Shown: positions 60,206 to 64,000 of the stretch, in pieces
How the letters are laid out: every line of letters begins with the position of its first letter
Position numbering within the stretch: the stretch's first letter is position 1
Source of the DNA: Lysobacterales bacterium
GTDB lineage: Bacteria; Pseudomonadota; Gammaproteobacteria; Xanthomonadales; Rhodanobacteraceae
DNA: 64,000 nucleotides
NCBI GenBank assembly: GCA_014338185.1
Contig: QUBV01000004.1
Span: 1 to 64,000 of the forward strand
Direction: 5' to 3'
Program-made: the position numbers and the translations under genes
The notes under the pieces: generated by a model
What the model was told of the DNA's origin: nothing
Seen by the model: only the letters and a program-made list of their open reading frames with translations
Database searches by the model: none

Positions 60206-60739
60206 ATGCGTCGACTGACCGGATTCCTGATCGCACTGGGCGCGGGCACGTCGCTGCAGGCGGCGAGCGTGCAGCTCACGCTGGAGCTGCCCAGGATCGA
60301 AGTGTCCGAGTACCACCGGCCCTACGTGGCGGTGTGGATCGAACGCGAGGACCGCAGCGTCGCCGCCAACCTGGCGCTGTGGTACCAGGGCAAGGAGGGC
60401 AAGGACGCGCAGTCGGGCAAGACCGAGCCGGGCAGCAAATGGTTGTCGGACCTGCGCCAGTGGTGGCGGCGCAGCGGGCGCGACCAGGTGCTGCCGCTCG
60501 ATGGCGTGAGCGGTGCCACGCGCCCGGCCGGCCAGCACCAGCTGGTGTTCGCGGGCGACAAGCCGCCGCTGGCGACGCTGGCACCGGGCAGCTACAAGCT
60601 CATGATCGAGGTGGCGCGCGAGGTCGGTGGCCGCGAGGTCGTGAGCGTGCCCTTCAGCTGGCCGCCCAGCGCACCCGAGCACCTGGACGCGCAGGGCAGC
60701 CACGAGATCGGCGCGGTACGCCTGGACCTGGATCCCTGA
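60206..60739 (+). CDS. DUF2271 periplasmic protein
   Basis: A 177-aa exported protein with signal peptide (residues 1-19) and the DUF2271 pattern (EYHRPYVAVWIE, LRQWWRR, DGVSGATRPAG). The biochemical role is unknown, but the family nearly always lies with PepSY, DUF4198 and ApbE proteins in iron loci. It lies 11 bp after the PepSY gene. Confidence 0.85.
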   Translation: MRRLTGFLIALGAGTSLQAASVQLTLELPRIEVSEYHRPYVAVWIEREDRSVAANLALWYQGKEGKDAQSGKTEPGSKWLSDLRQWWRRSGRDQVLPLDGVSGATRPAGQHQLVFAGDKPPLATLAPGSYKLMIEVAREVGGREVVSVPFSWPPSAPEHLDAQGSHEIGAVRLDLDP

Positions 60740-60809
60740 GCCACGGGCGCGGTCGGCCAGCGTGCCGCGCGCGCCGCTCTGCAAGCATGACTGTCAACCG
60801 GAGATGCCG

Positions 60810-61622
60810 ATGAAACACCTGATGCGACTGGCCGCGCTGGCATGCGCGGCGACGGTGCCGCTGAGCGCAGCGGCGCACAAGATGTTCCTGCTGCCGTCGA
60901 CCACGGTGCTGTCGCAAGGCAGTGACGCATGGATCACGGTCGATGCGGCGGTGTCCAACGACCTGTTCTACTTCAACCATTTTCCGCTCGCGCTCGACCA
61001 CCTCGCGATCACCGGTCCCGACGGCAAGCCGGTGGCGGCCGAGAACAAGCACACCGGCAAATGGCGCAGCAGCTTCGACGTGCACCTGACCCGGCCCGGC
61101 ACCTATCGCATCGCGATCGTCAACGACGGCCTGTTCGCGAGCTATGTCGATGCCAAGGGCGAGAAGAAGCGCTGGCGCGGCACCGCCGACAAGCTCGGCG
61201 AGATTCCGGCCGACGCCAAGGAACTGCGCATCAGCCAGTCGCAGGGCACGCTCAACACCTACGTGACCCTGGGCAAGCCCAACGACACCGCGCTCAAGCC
61301 CAGTGGACACGGCCTCGAACTCGCGCCCGTGACCGCGCCCAACGACCTGTATGCGGGCGAGCCGGCGCGCTTCCGCTTCCTGCTCGATGGCAAGCCGGCC
61401 AGGGACCTCAAGGTCAGCGTGGTCGCCGGCGGCACGCGCTACCGCAACGCACAGGACGAGATCGTCGCCACCACCGACGCCAACGGCGAGTTCAGCATCA
61501 CCTGGCCGGCCGCGGGCATGTACTGGCTCAGCGCCTCGCTCGACAAGCAGCCCGCGACCATCGCCAAGGCCAGCGAGCGGCGCCTCGGCTATGTAGCGAC
61601 CTTCGAGGTGTTGCCGCAGTAA
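60810..61622 (+). CDS. DUF4198 periplasmic protein
   Basis: A 270-aa exported protein with signal peptide ending SAAAHK and two immunoglobulin-like parts (HKMFLLPSTTVLSQGSDAWI; LYAGEPARFRFLLDGKPA). DUF4198 relatives occur with nickel, cobalt and iron uptake systems and may bind metal through the mature N-terminal histidine. GGAG precedes the ATG. A 70-bp gap separates it from DUF2271. Confidence 0.85.
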   Translation: MKHLMRLAALACAATVPLSAAAHKMFLLPSTTVLSQGSDAWITVDAAVSNDLFYFNHFPLALDHLAITGPDGKPVAAENKHTGKWRSSFDVHLTRPGTYRIAIVNDGLFASYVDAKGEKKRWRGTADKLGEIPADAKELRISQSQGTLNTYVTLGKPNDTALKPSGHGLELAPVTAPNDLYAGEPARFRFLLDGKPARDLKVSVVAGGTRYRNAQDEIVATTDANGEFSITWPAAGMYWLSASLDKQPATIAKASERRLGYVATFEVLPQ

Positions 61623-61633
61623 CGGCCGCGTCG

Positions 61634-62677
61634 ATGTGCATGCTGTGGCGATGGGCGTCCGCTTGGCTGGCCGGCTGCGTGCTGGCGGGCAGCCTTGGCG
61701 CCTGCGCGCCAACGCGCACCACCACGCTGCGCGGGCCGACCATGGGCACGACCTGGTCGGTGCAGCTGGCGTTGCCGCGCGGACGCAGCGCCGCGCACCT
61801 GCAACGCGGCATCCAGCGCGAGCTCGACGCGGTGGTGGCGCAGATGAGCAGCTGGGAGCCCGATTCGGACCTGGGGCGCTATAACCGCGCAGCCGCGGGC
61901 AGCTGGCAGCAGTTGCCGCGCGAGTTCTTCGACGTGCTCGCGCACGCGCTCGCGCTCGCGCGCGCCAGCGGCGGCGCGTTCGACCCGACGGTCGGGCCGC
62001 TGGTCGAGCTGTGGGGCTTCGGTCCGGGCCCGCGCCTGCATCGCGTGCCCGGCGCCGACGAGATCGCGGCGGCGCGCGCGCGTGTGGGCCATGCCAAGGT
62101 GCAACTCGATCCGGTCACGCGCCGCGTGCTGCAACCCGGCGGCGTCGCGCTGGACCTGTCGGCCATTGCCAAGGGCTTTGGCACCGACCAGGTCGCGCGT
62201 TACCTCGAACGCGAGGGCGTCGGTGATTTTCTGGTCGACGTCAGCGGCGAACTGCGCGCCCATGGTCGCCGCCCCGATGGCGGTGACTGGCGCGTGGGCA
62301 TCGAGAAGCCCGATGCCGCGGTTGCGGCGGTGCGCTCGCTCGACCAGGTCCAGCGCAGCCTGCGCCTGCGCGAGCAGGCGATCGCGACCTCGGGCGATTA
62401 CCGCCACTACTTCGAGCATGGCGGCCGCCGCTACTCGCACCACATCGATCCGCGCAGCGGCTGGCCGGTCGAGCAGCGCATCGCCTCGGTCACCACGGTC
62501 GCGGCCGATTGCCTGCACGCCGACGCCATCGGCACCACGCTGATCGTGCTCGGCGAGGACGCGGGGCTGGAGTTCGCGCGCGCGCATGGCCTGGCGGTGC
62601 TCATGCTCGTGCGCGAAGGCGACCGCTTCGTCGAACGCACCTCGCCCGCGTTCGATGCGCTGCTGGCGACGCCGTGA
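61634..62677 (+). CDS. apbE: ApbE-family FAD:protein FMN transferase lipoprotein
   Basis: A 347-aa lipoprotein (lipobox LGAC, C24). The ApbE domain shows GPTMGTTWSV, the FAD-site DLSAIAKGFGTDQVA, and the magnesium site near DCLHADAIGTTLIVLG. It attaches FMN covalently to a threonine of periplasmic or membrane client proteins. The client here may be one of the operon proteins. It starts 11 bp after DUF4198 and its stop overlaps the next start. Confidence 0.93.
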   Translation: MCMLWRWASAWLAGCVLAGSLGACAPTRTTTLRGPTMGTTWSVQLALPRGRSAAHLQRGIQRELDAVVAQMSSWEPDSDLGRYNRAAAGSWQQLPREFFDVLAHALALARASGGAFDPTVGPLVELWGFGPGPRLHRVPGADEIAAARARVGHAKVQLDPVTRRVLQPGGVALDLSAIAKGFGTDQVARYLEREGVGDFLVDVSGELRAHGRRPDGGDWRVGIEKPDAAVAAVRSLDQVQRSLRLREQAIATSGDYRHYFEHGGRRYSHHIDPRSGWPVEQRIASVTTVAADCLHADAIGTTLIVLGEDAGLEFARAHGLAVLMLVREGDRFVERTSPAFDALLATP

Positions 62678-64000
62678 CGCCGCCGCGCAGCATCCGCGGC
62701 CTGCTTGGCAACACCCTGGCCGGGCTCGTGCTGCTGGCGCTGGCGGCATGGCTGTCCACGCTGCATGGCGCTTTCGCCTGGTCGGCGCCCGCACCCGCGC
62801 GCGGCATTGCGGCGGCGCTGCTGCTGGTTGGCTATGGCGCGATGTGCGTGCTCATCGCCCGCCGCGCGCGCGCCTCGCGCGCACCTGCGCCCGCGCCCGC
62901 GGCGCCGCGTGCCATGTGGGTGATCCATGCGAGCCAGACCGGGCAGGGCGAGCAACTCGCGCTGCGCACCGCACAGGCGCTGCGCGAGGCCGGCCTCGCA
63001 CCGCAGGTGATCGCGCTGGGGCAACTCGGCCGCGACGCCCTGCAGCAACTGCCGCGCGCGCTGTTCATCGCCAGCACCACCGGCGAGGGCGATGCGCCCG
63101 ATGGCGCATTGCGTTTCCTGCGCGAGGTGTGGCCCGCGCCGCCACGCCTGGATCAACTCCACTACGGCCTGCTCGCGCTGGGTGACAGCAGCTATGCCAA
63201 CTATTGCGCGTTCGGCCGCGAACTCGACGGCTGGCTGCGGCGGGCCGGTGCCCAGGCGCTGTTCGATCGGGTCGAGGTCGACGCAGGCGATGCCGCCGCG
63301 CTGCGCCACTGGCAGCACCACCTCGGCGTGCTCAGCGGCCGCACCGACCTGCCCGATTGGACCCCGCCGCGCTACCAGCACTGGCGGCTGCGCGCGCGGG
63401 AGCGGGTCAATGCGGGCAGCGCGGGCGCGCCGTGCTGGCGGCTGGAACTGGTGCCGGCCGCGGGCGCGTTGCCGTCGTGGCGCGCCGGCGACCTGGTCGA
63501 GGTCGCGCCCTGCGCCATCGACGCCGCCGACCTGGCCACGCTGCCGCATCGCGAGTATTCGATCGCCTCGATCCCCGCCGAAGGCGTGTTGCTGCTGCTG
63601 GTGCGGAGCATGAGTCGTGCCGACGGCAGCCCCGGCCTGGGTTCGCACTGGCTCACGCACGGGGCGGCCGTGGGCGGGCCGGTCGCGCTGCGCATCCGTG
63701 GCAATGCCAACTTCCATGCGCCCGACGACGACCGCCCGCTGCTGCTCGTGGGCAACGGCACCGGCATCGCCGGGCTGCGCGCACTGCTGGCCGAACGCAT
63801 CGCACGCGGCCAGCGGCGCAACTGGCTCGTGTTCGGCGAGCGCAACGCGGCGCACGATTACCATTTCCGCGCCGACATCGAGCGCTGGCACGCACAGGGC
63901 GGGATCGAACGGCTCGACCTCGCCTTTTCGCGCGATCCGGCGCCGGATGCGACCGCACCGCGCGCAGCGCATGGCGGCAGCTACGTGCAGCACCGGCTGT
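62674..64000 (+). CDS. Membrane-anchored flavodoxin/NADPH flavoreductase (CysJ-like), 3' end outside window
   Basis: The frame starts at GTG 62674 (GTGA overlap with apbE) and stays open to the window end, giving 442 codons. Two N-terminal membrane helices (about residues 9-32 and 44-63) precede a flavodoxin domain with the FMN loop HASQTGQGEQLA, IASTTGEGDAPDG and LALGDSSYANYC. The FAD/NADPH reductase part follows (REYSIASIP, LLLVGNGTGIAGLRALL). It likely carries electrons from cytoplasmic NADPH to the PepSY protein for reducing siderophore-bound iron. The C-terminus is not in the window. Confidence 0.9.
   Translation, partial: MTPPRSIRGLLGNTLAGLVLLALAAWLSTLHGAFAWSAPAPARGIAAALLLVGYGAMCVLIARRARASRAPAPAPAAPRAMWVIHASQTGQGEQLALRTAQALREAGLAPQVIALGQLGRDALQQLPRALFIASTTGEGDAPDGALRFLREVWPAPPRLDQLHYGLLALGDSSYANYCAFGRELDGWLRRAGAQALFDRVEVDAGDAAALRHWQHHLGVLSGRTDLPDWTPPRYQHWRLRARERVNAGSAGAPCWRLELVPAAGALPSWRAGDLVEVAPCAIDAADLATLPHREYSIASIPAEGVLLLLVRSMSRADGSPGLGSHWLTHGAAVGGPVALRIRGNANFHAPDDDRPLLLVGNGTGIAGLRALLAERIARGQRRNWLVFGERNAAHDYHFRADIERWHAQGGIERLDLAFSRDPAPDATAPRAAHGGSYVQHRL

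Noticed and set aside
58643-60784. A 713-codon minus-strand frame across the response regulator and PepSY genes
   Set aside because: It overlaps well-supported genes on both strands and crosses the Fur-box intergenic region without domain similarity.

Overview
The window is very GC-rich, densely coded bacterial DNA. It carries no rRNA, tRNA, CRISPR array or mobile element that I could find. Several signs point to Xanthomonadales (Lysobacterales), perhaps a Rhodanobacteraceae or Dokdonella-like member: the gene order fimV-truA-trpF-trpB-trpA-accD, a suf operon headed by the Rrf2-type SUF regulator known from xanthomonads, many ATGA start/stop overlaps, and many secreted and outer-membrane proteins. 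The placement is an inference.

Layout. 1-7.0 kb: 3' part of fimV with a clear terminator, then truA-trpF, trpB-trpA behind a structured leader, and accD. 7.1-10.4 kb: a four-gene heme-copper oxidase cluster (CuA subunit II, subunit I, SCO protein, small membrane protein) matching the layout of the norSY-senC-orf1 NO-reductase cluster. 10.4-15.2 kb: rapA and a secreted repeat protein. 15.6-24.3 kb: an electron-transfer and metal region with a Tat-exported HiPIP, a P1B-type ATPase carrying a C-terminal hemerythrin domain, an operon for a decaheme MtrA-type cytochrome, an MtrB-type outer-membrane protein and a diheme cytochrome c, and a divergent LysR regulator. 24.3-27.0 kb: ccmABCDE cytochrome c maturation genes. 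27.2-32.4 kb: a secreted protein, an ECF sigma factor and a membrane Ser/Thr kinase with a TPR-rich sensor part. 32.4-37.4 kb: methyltransferase, SlyD-type isomerase, NlpC/P60 lipoprotein, small hypothetical, DadA-like dehydrogenase and glutathione reductase. 37.4-47.9 kb: acyl-CoA catabolism genes (methylcrotonyl-CoA carboxylase beta, thiolase, isovaleryl-CoA dehydrogenase), split by a beta-propeller histidine kinase and a convergent DUF3369/HD-GYP response regulator. 48.0-51.2 kb: a secreted M28 peptidase and a secreted serine hydrolase. 51.2-57.3 kb: sufR-sufB-sufC-sufD-sufS-GNAT-Rieske. 57.4-64 kb: an OmpR-type two-component pair and, divergent from it across a probable Fur box, a PepSY-DUF2271-DUF4198-ApbE-flavoreductase operon cut by the window end.

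How the parts may work together. The region is rich in redox and iron biology: an outer-membrane electron conduit with HiPIP and c-type carriers, the Ccm machinery that makes c-type cytochromes, a probable NO reductase or oxidase, Fe-S assembly, a probable iron-exporting ATPase and a Fur-controlled flavin/iron-reduction operon. Extracellular electron exchange, perhaps iron oxidation as with PioABC or MtoAB, is the most striking hypothesis. A second is a short shared C-terminal motif (D-[AT]-I-F-x-[DN]-G) on three unrelated secreted proteins, which looks like an unnamed sorting tag.
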